DNA from: Protea cynaroides
Taxonomy: Eukaryota; Streptophyta; Magnoliopsida; Proteales; Proteaceae
DNA length: 64,000 nt
Direction of reading: 5' to 3'
Assembly: GCA_028583415.1 (NCBI GenBank)
Contig: CM053270.1
Span: forward strand, 5,774,342 to 5,838,341
The position numbers were made by a program, and so were the translations under genes. The notes under the pieces were generated by a model. The model saw only the letters and a program-made list of their open reading frames with translations. It was not told where the DNA came from and did not search any database. The number at the start of each line of letters is the position of its first letter. Within the stretch, counting starts at the first letter, position 1. Positions 53,801-64,000 of this stretch are shown piece by piece.

Positions 53801-56800
53801 TGTACGTACCTCGCAGTCGAAAAGACGGGGGTATTCTTTTCGCATGGCATCCTCCTCTTCCCAAGTAATTTTCTCTACGTCCTGACTTTTCCAAAGCACC
53901 TTGACATAGTAGATATCCCGCCTTCGAAGACGTTGTACCTTTCTGCTAAGGAGTTGGATTGGCACTACCTCAAAGGTTAAATCTTCTGTCAACTCTGGAG
54001 GATCAGCAACAAGGATATGCGAAGGATCTCGCACATACTTCTTCAGTAGGGACACATGGAAAACATCGTGGACGCTAGACATTGCCGGCGGCAATGCAAG
54101 TTGATAGGCCACTTTGCCGCACGGGACGGAATTTCATAGGGCCCCACATATCTTGGACACAATTTCCCTTTTTCGCCGAACCGCCGGGCCTCGCAGCGGT
54201 GATATCTTCAAAAACACTTTATCACCTACCATGAATTCAAGATCCCGCCGCCGTTATTGGCATAGTGCTTCGATGCACCCGGGCTGTCTTTACCCGGCTT
54301 CTAATTTGATCCATTGCCTTGCGGGTTTCTTCTACAAATTCAGGTTCAACGATTCTTCTCTCACCGACTTCATCCCATAATAGAGGTGTCCGGCATTTCT
54401 TACCATACAAAGCCTCGTATGGGGCCATCCGGATTGTAGACCGGTAGCATTGTTGTAAGCAAACTCAATGAGAGATAGCTTCTCATCCCAAGCCCCCTTG
54501 AAGTCAATAGCACATGCCCGAAGCATGTCTTCTAAAATCTGGATGGTCCTTTTCTGACCACCGTCCGAGGGTGGAAGGCTGTGCTAAACTTCAATTTCGT
54601 TCCCATTGCCTTTCGCAGTCCTTCCCGAACCGGATGTGAAGCGGGGGTCTCGTCGGATACAATACTTTTCGGGACCCCATGGAGTCCGACTATGTTGTCC
54701 ACATACAACCTTGCCAACTTGTCCATGGTATACCTGGGTCCGGCAGGGATAAATCTAGCGGTTTTGGTTAGGCGATCCACAATTACCCATACTACATTCA
54801 CCGACCTCGAGTCATGGGTAGACCAGGTGACGAAGTCCATGGTAATACAATCCCACTTCCATGCGGGCTCGGGCAATGGTTGTAGTAGTCCCGCAGGTCT
54901 CGTCTTTCCGCCTTGACTTGGCGACGGTTTAAGCATTGGAACACATGTCGAGCCACATCAGCCTTCATTCCCCTCCACCAAGTACAACCTCTTCAAGTCG
55001 TGGTACATTTTCGTCTGCCAGGGTGTATTGAATATGGAGTGGCGTGAGCTTCCAACATAATCCGATTCCGGATTCCGGATCTTCATCCTCGGGTATGCAC
55101 AAACGCCCACGATATCTCGAGTACCTTGTCCGCATCAAGCGTAAAGTCGGGATTGACTCTACCCTTTTCCAAATCCTCTTGAACCGTCCCGAGGTATGGG
55201 TCCTGTAAAACTGCTGCCTTTACCTCCTCCTTGGTCGGGCAAAATCCTTAATGCTGCAAACATTAAGGTAAACTTGTGTATCAACCCTTGCTCAATGGGA
55301 TCATCGGCTGACTCAATTAGGTGTTGCTCTTCGTCCCCCGATGTTTCAAAAGCAACGGCGCCCAAATGCTGCATTAGTACTTGGTCTGCCCGGGGTTCGA
55401 TGCCCATTTCCCGCTTAGTGCAACAGCTACTATGTTGGCCTTACCGGGGTGATACCTGGATATCACAGTCGTAGTCCTTGAGCAACTCTAACCACCTCCT
55501 CTGTCTCATATTCAAGTCCTTCTGGGTGAACAGATACGTCAGGCTCTTATGGTCAGACTTAATTTGGAACTTCTCACCATACAGGTAATGCCTCCAAGTC
55601 TTTATGGCATGAATGACTGCTGCCAACTCTAGGTCATGCGTAGGGTAGTTCTTTTCATGCTCCTTTAGCTGTCTTGAGGCATAAGCTATCACCTGCTCTC
55701 CTTGCATCAGCACACACAACCCGATCCCGGACCCGAAGCATCGGATATAGCGTAAATGGGCGGTCTGGAGCTGGAATTGTCAGTATAGGTGCCGATACCA
55801 GCCTTGACTTCAACGTCTGGAAACATTTCTCGCACTCATCCGACCATATGAACTTCTGCCCCTTTTTGGTCAGTTTGGTGAGTGGAACGGCAATCTTGGA
55901 ATAGTTTTCCACAAACCTTCTGTAGTATCCAGCCAAGCCCAGGAAACTACAAATTTCAGCGACTGTCTTTGGCGCCTCCCAATTTACTATGGCTGAAATC
56001 TTGCTGGGGTCTACCTTGATTCCTTCTGCTGACACCACGTGACCAAGGAAGGCCACTTCATCTAACCGTAACTCGCACTTCTTGAATTTTGCATACAGCT
56101 TTTCTTTCCTCGGTCTCTCGTAATGCGGCTCCGAGATGCACCTGCATGCGTCTCCCGGTCCTTGGGTATACAAGGATGTCATCAATGAAAACTATAACTG
56201 ATGTATCCAACATGTCATGGAATACTCGGTTCATTAATTCCATAAATGATGCCGGTGCGTTAGTCAATCCAAAGGACATCACAAGGAACTCGTAGTGTCC
56301 ATACCGTGTCCTGAAGGCGGTCTTTGGAATGTCTGAGTCCTTAATCTTTAGCTGGTGGTACCCAGACCTTAGGTCAATCTTTGAAAACACACTTGAACCT
56401 TGTAGCTGATCAAACAAGTCATCTATTCTAGGTAGTGGATACCTGTTCTTGATAGTGAGCTTGTTCAACTCTCGATAGTCCATGCACAAGCGCACCTTGC
56501 CATCCTTTTTCTTCACAAAAGCGCAGTGCTCCCCAAGGTGAGATGCTTGGTCTTATAAACCCCCTTGTCCAAAAGTTCTGCAGTTTGGGTTTTTAATTCT
56601 TTCATTTCGGTAAGGAGCCATCCTGCCGGAGCCTTAGACACAGGCGCCACCCCCGGTAGTAAGTCTATCACAAACTCGGTAGCCCCGTCAGTGGTAACCC
56701 CGGTAATTCTTCTCCGAAACACATCAGGGGAACTCCCGTACGACCTGGATGTCTTCCAATTTCGGTGTTTCAGCGGTCACATCAACCACCGACACAAGAT

Positions 56801-57236
56801 ATCCTACTCCCTCCTTTCTCTAAGCACCTCTTTGCTTTTAAGGCTGAGAGTATGAGCTTCCTCTTTCTTGGCAGCTTAACCCCTTTGAACTGAAACTCAT
56901 TCCCATCGCTGTCCTTGAGCATCAACTTCTTTTCAGCACATAGCAGGTTTTTTGAGTGTTTAGCTAACCAGTCCATTCCCGTAATAACATCAAAATCGAC
57001 ATCTCTAGTTGGACTAAATTGGCTTCAAGTTCTCGACCCTCAATACACCGGGCAAGGTCCATAATAGTCTTCTAATACCACCTCGATCCCCATTGGTGAC
57101 CGAACTAGTAGACTTGGTTGTAAGGTCTTGATGGGATGTCCAAGCCCTTTCCCGAAGGATACTCGAGACAAATGAATGAGTAGCCCCGAGTCAAACGGGA
57201 CCCTTGCGGGTATCCCCCGCTATATTTCTTGTTCCC
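53777..57236 (-). pseudogene. pol: pol, many small indels (F)
   Basis: Protease keeps DSGATHS (about 57185-57200). The linker and RT start are in 56976-56513, and RT in 56516-56058 with VFIDDILVYPR at about 56170-56200. RNase H lies in 56185-55441. Integrase HHCC is heavily broken (55407-54960). The integrase core with CITMDFVTW is in 54936-54532, then 54526-54237. The chromodomain-like tail (KVLWKSQDVEKITWEEEDAM) is in 54112-53777. More than ten frameshifts are needed to follow it, many where CAG or CTG of the relatives reads CGG, CCG or lacks a base. All domains are present. Confidence 0.85.
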
Positions 57237-57316
57237 CGAGGTTGTAAAATTTCCTTTTTTAGCTTTAAATATGCAACAAATAATGCAACAATTTAGGAGG
57301 AAGTGTAAAATAATAC
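57237..57316 (-). other. Predicted gag-pro intron (F)
   Basis: Minus strand donor GTTACGG/GTATTATTT and an acceptor region CAACCTCGG/GGAAC, where relatives would have CAG. Length about 80 bp, same position as in the other elements. Weaker because both flanking CAGs read CGG. Confidence 0.4.
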
Positions 57317-58721
57317 CCGTAACCACATCCGGTGATGCGGCTGCTTCCTCGAGGGTAACGGCATATACCTTGCCCAACCGCTGTTCCTTCTTGGGTTGCG
57401 GGCATGATCCGGCATAGTGCCCCACTTGTTGACGGTTGTAGCACTTGACGTTAGGGGCCGGCCCCGTTGCTTTGAGAGGCCATTGCGGGAGCTGATTTGG
57501 GAGGTATGGTACTAGCTTGTGGCCTGAATGGTCGGTATGGCCTGTTGCCTCGTCCGCCTCCACCTTGGAATTCGGTATTCGGCCTCTTCAAACCTTCGTT
57601 TCGGGCCACAAAGCTGTCCCTCCGGCTTGACTCAATGACACGAGCCACCCGTGCAGCTTCATTGTAAATGACCAAACCTCGACCTATAACATGTTCTCGA
57701 TTGAGCCCCGCAGTCCCATAGTAAAACGGTGAGTCTTAGTCTCTTCCTCTTGCATCTTTGGTGGGAGCGAAGAAGAACAACTCCTCATACTTTTGCTGAT
57801 ACGCCTCACAAGTCATCCGTGATTGCTGTAGATTTAGGAATTCCCTCTCCATCCGGTCACGGAAACTCTGGGGGAAGTACTTGTCGAAGAAGGACTCTTT
57901 GAATATAGGCCGGGTGATAACCCGGTGCTTGGTTTCCAAGTACCTTCGAATGGAATTCCACCACCCATTGGCCTCTTCCTTCAACATGTGAGTAGCATAC
58001 AAGACCTTGTCTTCATCCCGACAAGTCCAACAACCTGAAATTTTTCTCCATCTCGATATCCACCGGCTGGCCACGGTGCTTTCCCGCACTTCCCCAGTAA
58101 ATGTGGGTGGTTTAAGTTTCAAGAACCCATCCCCGCCTTAGCAAGGCTGTTCCGAGCATACGGCGCCGTCCATACCACTCGTGGCTGATAAGCGTAGCCA
58201 CCTTGGTTGCCTCCCGATAGCCACCATAGTGTGCACTGGATATGGACCCCGGTACCGTCCCCGATACCCTCCGTGGTCTTGATTATATCTTGGTGTGCCG
58301 GTAACCGGGTGAGGCTCGGTGTGGGTGGTTCTTCTTTGTCTTGGTATTCCGGTCTTCGTGTTTACCCCCACGGTGTTGCTTGAACGTTTCTGCGGTGAAC
58401 CGGCACATATCGTAGGTCTTTGGCACGAGCTCGAGGGTGGTCTCGAGCATTTTGGTTATCTCTTCGAAGAACTTCTTTTGCTGTGCCGCCATACTAGACA
58501 TGAAATTTTCCATCTTTTGTTTGGAGCTTGAAGATGGCTGCCCTCGGGATGGCGACTCTTCACTTGCCCGCCTTAAATTCTCGGATGCGTTCGGGGGGTT
58601 CTGCTCTTCCCCACTTAACCTCTCTTCTTGCCCTTCGAATTCTCACTTGAACTCCTGTCTACCGCAGCGTCCTTGGCGATGACGTCCAGGCGGAAACCTA
58701 ACGACCATTACCTCTTGCCAT
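57317..58721 (-). pseudogene. gag: gag, decayed (F)
   Basis: ATG 58721 opens MARGNGR then a stop. A middle piece at 58513-58283 contains SSMAAQQKKFFEEITKMLE. The core is in 58122-57736 (KLKPPTFTGEV, DEDKVLYATHMLKEEANGWW, FKESFFDKYFPQSFRDRMER, YQQKYEELFFFAPT). The end part is in 57675-57451 and 57563-57105. The zinc knuckle reads CYNRQQVGHYAGSC, second Cys lost, near 57410-57450. Same type as C and D. Confidence 0.8.
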
Positions 58722-58739
58722 TGGTACTTTACTCTACCT

Positions 58740-59040
58740 TGTAAGAACACTGAATACATCAAAACACATGGAGCAATTTAGAAAAATGTATCCCAACAAT
58801 TTATAGCCGCAACATGTGCATCTAGTATTTAACGAGAGTGGCAAGGAAAGAGAAAGAGTAACGTAAAGTAATCAGGCTAAATTTTCAAATTTACTCGATA
58901 ACCCTCTTTTCACCAACTTACACCGTCATAGGGTCGAAAACCCTCCGTTCATAAAGTTTTGATATCAATTTGTACAATCCAAATACCTCTGGAGTTTCAT
59001 GGCAAGGTACCGGACTTTCGGGGAGAAAAACCCTTTTTTT
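58740..59040. other. gag leader region (F)
   Basis: About 300 bp of non-coding DNA between the gag start and the motif cluster. TGTTCTTACAAG (minus, ending near 58740) is a weak acceptor-like site. Nothing else is recognised. Confidence 0.3.
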
Positions 59041-59352
59041 CCCATACCGGTCGGACCATGCCGCTGGGAGGTACCGGTCGCGGGATAGCGCAACCGGTAT
59101 ACCTCTCAGCAGGTACCGGTCGCGGGGTACCGCTGGGAGGTACCGGTCGCAGGATAGCGCGACCGGTATACCTCACAGCGGGTACCGGTCGCACGGTACC
59201 GCAGGGAGGTACCGGTCGCAGGATAGTGCGATCGGTATACCAAAAGACAGAAAAATCTCTTTAAAAATCGCGATTTTTCTTGTCTTTTCCTCATTTTCTC
59301 TTTGGTTTCTCTCCGGTGGCGATTTCTCTCCGCTTCTCCGAGTTGCTACAGT
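59041..59352 (+). promoter_or_regulatory. aORF promoter-like region with ACCGGT cluster (F)
   Basis: 59041-59235 holds about eight GGTACCGGTCGC or CGACCGGTATACC elements, arranged as repeated palindrome pairs. TTTAAAAATCGCGATTTTTC, a CT-rich tract and GAGTTGCTACAGT (59340-59352) follow, as in C, D and E. Confidence 0.55.
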
Positions 59353-59413
59353 GCATCCGGAGTCCTAAGAATCGGTTTTCACTCTTGCAAGAGTCTCCAC
59401 GTCGACTAAAAAG

Positions 59414-59880
59414 GTAAGCTTCTTCTCTCTTTCCCTCTTTAGATGATTTTTACATCGTCTTTTTACCCAAAACTTAACTTTTCTCAAATCGAGGAATTCC
59501 AACCGTGGAAAACTCTTATTGATGCTTGGAAAAGGTTCTTGGGGTCCCTCTGAGTGAAACCCCTCAACCTATTTGGAGTTTCATCGGTTGGTTTGCAAGA
59601 AATCAACAAAAATCGATTTTTAACCTAGGTTTTGGGAAAAATTTCGATTTTCTTGAATTTGCTTGATTTCTCCCAATTTTTCACCTGGTATGCCTAGGTT
59701 TGGTTTGATGGAAGAGAGCGGGGTTACATAAGTCCTCCTCCCCAAACTTTTGGGTGAGTTCGAGGCTTTTACACCATTTACAGCCGTTACTCGCGAAATT
59801 TCTCAAAATTTACTACTAACCGATTACGTTTCCTTGATTTCACAAAGTTATATAATTTCCACACTTCAAGGAGACGTTCC
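59414..59880 (+). other. Predicted 5'-UTR intron of aORF (F)
   Basis: Donor AAAAAG/GTAAGCTTC is strong. The acceptor is less clear (ACTTCAAG at 59880, or CACAAAG at 59847). It contains CCCCTCAACCTATTTGGAG and CCTCCCCAAACTTTTGGGTG. Confidence 0.5.
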
Positions 59881-59890
59881 ATCAAACACA

Positions 59891-61337
59891 ATGAGCAGCA
59901 CGCCACCCCCACCCACCTCGTATAACGAGAGGTATTTTCGTGCGACGGCCGCCCTCACGGTTTGATCGGTTTCGGACCAAAAACATAGAATCCGGCCGAT
60001 GCGTCAACCTGGAGCATCTCCATCGCTTTGATATAGCGTCGGCGTTTGGGATTTTGGGGTGGTTACCCCGTCATTCAGATTGAGAACGCACCTGTCCAAA
60101 TCTGGTAAAGCTATTCTTCTCCAACCTAGAGGTGGAAGGAGATGTGGATGACCCGGGACAATGCTAGAAGTCCGCACATCACAAGCTATGTGAAAGGGGT
60201 GGAAATCTCCTTCAACACGCCGAGTTAGCCGTTCTACTAGGGGGTTCCGGACGATGGGGGACCTTGTTTCCCGTGCCCCGGGGTCAAAAGGGTACCTAGA
60301 TGAGTACCCCCGCGGCGATGATAGCCGCGCAAATACTAATACCAGGACGGGTTATGTCGGCCTCAAATCTTTATCCCTTACCTCGCCTATATTGCCGGAT
60401 CATTCAAGCATAATATCGTCCCTCGAGTGGGCATTATGGAGAGGTATCTCGGTTGACCCAGTTCATTACATACAGCGTTGCCTCGGTACCGTGTTTGTTT
60501 GCCCTACCGATCATGCGGGTTATGATCATCAAGCGGCGATGCCCGATATGTCGGGTAACCTTCCATATGGTAGGTTGATTACGGCACTTCTACAGGCGTT
60601 TGGGTGTCGGTATGCGGGGAGAGGCACCTAGGGAGGTGACCATGAACTCGGATATTGATGTCGAGGCCATCTACAAGATGCGGATGGACGCCCTAGAGCC
60701 CGGTGATGAGGAGTTACAGGCTCGTCCCCTCCCGCCCGAAACCATGCGGCTCTTGCCGCAGAAGCCAGGTGCGAAGCGGCAGATGTCGCCGAGATGGGGG
60801 GACGATGAGGACACCCACATGGAGGACATCCCAAGTACCCGCACCTCGGCATTCACCAGCAGCCAGAGTCTTCCGGGCCGTGCGCCCCCGGTACATCTAG
60901 ATCTGAACCCATTCCCCGAACCGGCGGGGTACACGTCGACTCACGGCACCACCACGTCCCTCTACAAACCCCTACGGGTGCTGGCACTTCTAGACCCGCT
61001 CCAATTCCTAGATCAGCTAGGCGCATGCCAGCCAACGTTTCCACCCCCTTCATCTTCGGACCTTTCGATTCGCATGCTCACCGAGCTCGGGGACACCCAG
61101 AGAGTCATCCCGGACACTCGGAGAGACATCCCGGTCTCACAGAGAGATGGGTCGGGAGTTGGGGCGCCCGCACGCAGCTTACGGGTCACTCGGGACCAGG
61201 TCCACCGGCTCGGGGAGGTATACGAGCGAGACTATGATATAACGCAGACCCGGTCCCATCCGAGGTCCGCTTACTCCACCATAGCCCGATTAGATTTTTG
61301 CTTGATGTTTACGTATTTTATTTTGTTAATAGAGTAA
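59891..61337 (+). pseudogene. Antisense accessory gene aORF, decayed (F)
   Basis: ATG 59891 (MSSTPPPPTSYNERYF). Recognisable pieces in shifting frames: HRFDIASAFGILGWLP, CPNLVKLFFSNLEVEGDVDD, GNLPYGRLITALLQAFG (to 60631), then a 245-codon open part 60600-61337 with NSDIDVEAIYKMRMDALEPG, a long proline/alanine/arginine-rich linker and VTRDQVHRLGEVYERDYDI. Numerous frameshifts. The true stop is uncertain; D stops shortly after the ERDYDI segment. Confidence 0.75.
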
Positions 61338-61366
61338 CTGTCCGACCGTGGACCGTGCTCCGAGTA
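61331..61366. other. Conserved leader motif after PBS (F)
   Basis: GTAACTGTCCGACCGTGGAC, the F version of the motif. It is 225 bp from the PBS. Further on, TCTCAGGCATCAGAC and GTGTGTTCTTATTAATG match the leader blocks of C and D. Confidence 0.5.
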
Positions 61367-61591
61367 CACTTTGTATTTATTTATGTTCTCATAGTCAAAG
61401 AGTTAGTTGGTATTGTTTAAAACTTCGATTGCTTAAAATTTCTCTTCATTATTAGTATATTATGCAATCTTTCTTAAGTCTCAGGCATCAGACAAGCTTA
61501 TGGTGTGTTCTTATTAATGTTTTATTAATTTTTCCTAACCCAGCTCATTGGACAGAGATGACCGAAGAATGATTAATCGGGACGAGCCTAG

Positions 61592-61603
61592 GGCTCGATA
61601 CCA
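61592..61603 (-). promoter_or_regulatory. PBS, initiator tRNA-Met (F)
   Basis: Minus strand TGGTATCGAGC, one base short of TGGTATCAGAGC: the A of CAG is missing. It lies three bases inside the LTR edge at 61607. Confidence 0.75.
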
Positions 61604-61606
61604 AGT

Positions 61607-64000
61607 TGTCACACCCCAGTCGGCTGAACCGAAGTGTGAGTGAACTGGTTTTAAAACCACGGTTCACACCGGGATCTCGAAAGACCGTGTCAACCAATCA
61701 TCCCCGAGCAAACCATCAAAAACGGAGTAATACTAGCAAATGAAATAATATATCAATGAGCTGAACTAAATAATAAATTAAATAATTAATCCAGTTATTC
61801 CATCATCCATCAGAATTTAAATAATATTTTATTACAAAGCTTTAATTGAAAATAACCAAATCAAAGAGGAAAGACACAGAAGGAGCACTCGCATAACGTA
61901 CTGTAGGCTGGGGCGGTCACGAAGTCCTCCACCGTATACCCTGCATCCAAATCTGAAAAGAGAGATATATATATCGGGGTGAGCTACAACATAGCTCAGT
62001 AAAGCACAAGACCAATGCAACATCCACATGCATGAGTTAACATTACACTTTGGGCCAGGTATAACTTGCAATTGTGCTATGGTAAGGTTTGGCGGCCACC
62101 GCACCTCCATGCACGAGAGTGTGAGCACACCCAATAGTCAGGCTCCTACCACACTACTACTGTTGCCCCACATCACTCACTCCGGTATAGAGATAGGACT
62201 CGAGTCTGGCGGGCAGGAAGAACCACAATCCCACGTCCTCCTCTTGATACCCCATACCGTACCAATACCTAAACCCCTATTGGCAAGGGCTTGCAAGTGG
62301 GTTCCGTTTCTAACCAGTCCTAGATGTCAATACAAGTAGGCTCCACCCTAGTACAGCCGTCTACGGCATAGGGATAGAGCTAGAGCGTGCAGGCCTCGGG
62401 AGTCCACATTACCTCACCTCCCCCGATACCCTACCCGCAACAAGCATACCAAGATGGAACTATACGCAAGTAGGCCCTATCCCAACATCGCTCCCTATGG
62501 CATAAGGATAGAGCTAGAGCGCCATGGCCAGGTCAACGTCGACATCGGAGATCACCATGCCACATCACCGTGGCGGATCAACGTCAACATCGGAGACCAC
62601 CCGCCATAACCTCCCCCGATACCCCACCCATACCAAGCATGCTAAGATAAGGTGCCTACCGAAGGCGTCGGAGTGAGGAATGATCCCGTGCCCCGGCCCT
62701 TCCCATTCCACACTCCAACTAAAACAATCACATGTCTAACATCCATCACACCTAGCATATGAAATGCATGAACAGATAAATCAAATAGAATTTACACTAC
62801 ATGACATGTGATATGCACAATCATCAAACAAGCATATAATTTGATACAGAAAATTAAAGAGCTCTCTAAGGTTTATTATTAAATCTTTAATTTAAGTTTC
62901 GGGTCTTGTCCCTTACCTGACGCGTGGTGTTAATCCTTTTCGGCGTCAGAAGTTTCACATATAAGTCCTACACAACCATATTTTCATGTTAATTTCCATT
63001 TATTAGAGTTTTAGAAGCCAAAACCTGGCTTTCCCGGACAAACAAGGGCTCAAAACACATACCGGTCTCGCACATACCGGTCGCGAGGATAGTGAGACCG
63101 GTATGGTGAGACCGGTATGGGTGAGACCAGTATGGTGAGACCGGTATGCATACCGGTTGCACACATACCGGTCTCACTCCAGATCCGACCGAGTGCGACC
63201 GGTATGGTGCCGCCGGTATGCATACCGGATGCACACATACCGGTCTCACTCGGATCCGGGCCGAGTGCGACCGGTATGGTGCCAGCGGTATGCATACCGG
63301 ATGCACACATACCGGTCTCACTCGGGATCCGGCTGAGTCGCGACCGGTATGGTGCCGGCGGTATGCATACGGATGCACACATACCGGTCTCACTCGGATC
63401 CGGCCGAGTGCGACCGGTATGGTGCCAGCAGGATACACCGCGGCCCATACCGCGGGACTTTCCCAAGGATATACCCTACGGCGTGATTTTCCGAGATCGA
63501 GGTCTCCACGGTAGCTCCCTAAGGTTTCACCTATCTTCCGCTAAGGTCCGGTCTCGAAGGGTCCTACGGATCTTGGCTAGAATGCCAAAACCAACCAGAT
63601 CCGAAAGAGAGACGAAAAGAATCTAAGCATTTTCCATCGGATCTCACGCGCCGCGGCTCCGATCCGATAAACAACCCTACGGGAAGGATAGAGCACTTTA
63701 CCGGTAGCGGTTGTCGGTTGGCGGCGAGTTCCTCCACCGGCAGCTCCTTCCTTGGCGGCGTCAACCTCCTTGAACCCTCAACTCCTTCTCAGAACAAAGG
63801 GGTTCACGGAGTGTCTCCCCCTCTATTAATAGAGGGAGGCCGTCCAAAACACGCTCCCCCTTCATATGGAAACTTTAAGTTTCCATTTTTGAGCGGTATG
63901 CCATACCGGTTGCAGGATAGTGCATCCGGTATGGTGAGACCGGTATGGGTGAGACCGGTATGAACTTAGCCAATTTTACATATTTTTCGTACCTGAAATT
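61607..64000 (-). repeat. Element F 5' LTR (incomplete at window edge)
   Basis: Matches the 3' LTR from 51061 on, including GATAGAGCTA units, the 73-bp array (63148-63434), a donor-like site (63700), the TATA region (63824-63831, TATTAATA) and ACCGGT motifs at 63895-63961. About 260 bp should remain beyond the window. Differences from the 3' LTR include a 45-bp loss near 61899 and several 1-3 bp indels. Confidence 0.9.

Larger units (their letters stand above)
51061..64000 (-). mobile_element. Element F: nearly complete, runs off right edge
   Basis: 3' LTR (51061-53710), double polypurine region, pol, gag, antisense aORF (+), PBS and 5' LTR (61607 to beyond 64000). It is inserted in E's aORF; the left flank CTAAG (51056-51060) is the candidate target duplication. 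The two LTRs are very similar, suggesting the youngest element, yet the coding region shows dense small indels, often at CAG/CTG sites. That conflict may point to sequence error. Confidence 0.85.

Noticed and set aside
60628..61053. Minus-strand arginine/glycine-rich frames in F's aORF
   Set aside because: GC-rich shadows of the aORF linker, no family similarity.
62989..63626. Similar long frames on both strands near the right edge
   Set aside because: Same repeat array in the other F LTR.
1..64000. tRNA, rRNA or host protein genes
   Set aside because: No cloverleaf, rRNA core or host exon pattern was recognised by eye; the tRNA-like signals seen are primer binding sites.

Overview
The window is plant nuclear DNA: heterochromatic, repeat-dense sequence with no host gene that I can recognise. 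Almost everything from about 6.1 kb to the right edge is nested long-terminal-repeat retrotransposons of the Ty3/gypsy chromovirus type. Their LTRs are about 2.2-2.7 kb, the primer binding site (PBS) matches initiator tRNA-Met, and pol runs protease-RT-RNase H-integrase-GPY/F-chromodomain, which fits the Tekay/Del lineage. The species cannot be told from sequence alone; a flowering plant with a repeat-rich genome is implied.

Layout. 1-6.1 kb is old debris: two Ty1/copia-like LTR remnants, a broken double CCHC knuckle, a 5'-truncated L1 LINE tail with 16-17 bp target duplications, and tandem repeats. 6.1-11.3 kb is element A (+), cut off in pol. 11.3-17.7 kb is element C (-), cut at both ends. 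17.7-31.0 kb is element B (+), a complete LTR-to-LTR copy that shares its 5' LTR with the pol tail of a second, truncated copy. 31.0-41.9 kb holds the outer part of C's 5' LTR and then element D (-). 41.9-51.1 kb is element E (-), lying in D's 5' LTR. 51.1-64.0 kb is element F (-), lying in E's antisense gene. The simplest order is D first, then C in D's 3' LTR and B in C's 5' LTR on one side, and E in D's 5' LTR and F in E on the other.

There are two sequence families. A, B and E carry GGGTCGATGG/CCATCGACCC-type motifs. C, D and F carry ACCGGT-centred motifs. All share one unusual design. Between PBS and gag lies an antisense gene (here aORF) of about 400 codons, head-to-head with gag. It resembles the 'putative plant transposon protein' family, has a promoter-like block, and has a 5'-UTR intron of about 420-470 bp. 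Gag and protease are separated by a 69-80 bp intron whose removal restores one frame. Each LTR has a 5' splice donor just after its TATA box, and there is an acceptor-like site just before gag in A, B, C, D and E.

The most surprising signal is inside the LTRs themselves. An exon-like open segment of about 42 codons, ending in a CECxxC motif, follows a splice-acceptor-like GATGCAG. It is kept at almost the same length in both families although the surrounding LTR sequence is hard to align.

No element looks intact. Many stops in A, B, C and E are C-to-T or G-to-A changes, as expected from methylcytosine decay. In F, and at one place in E, many differences sit at CAG/CTG triplets and may be base-calling artefacts.
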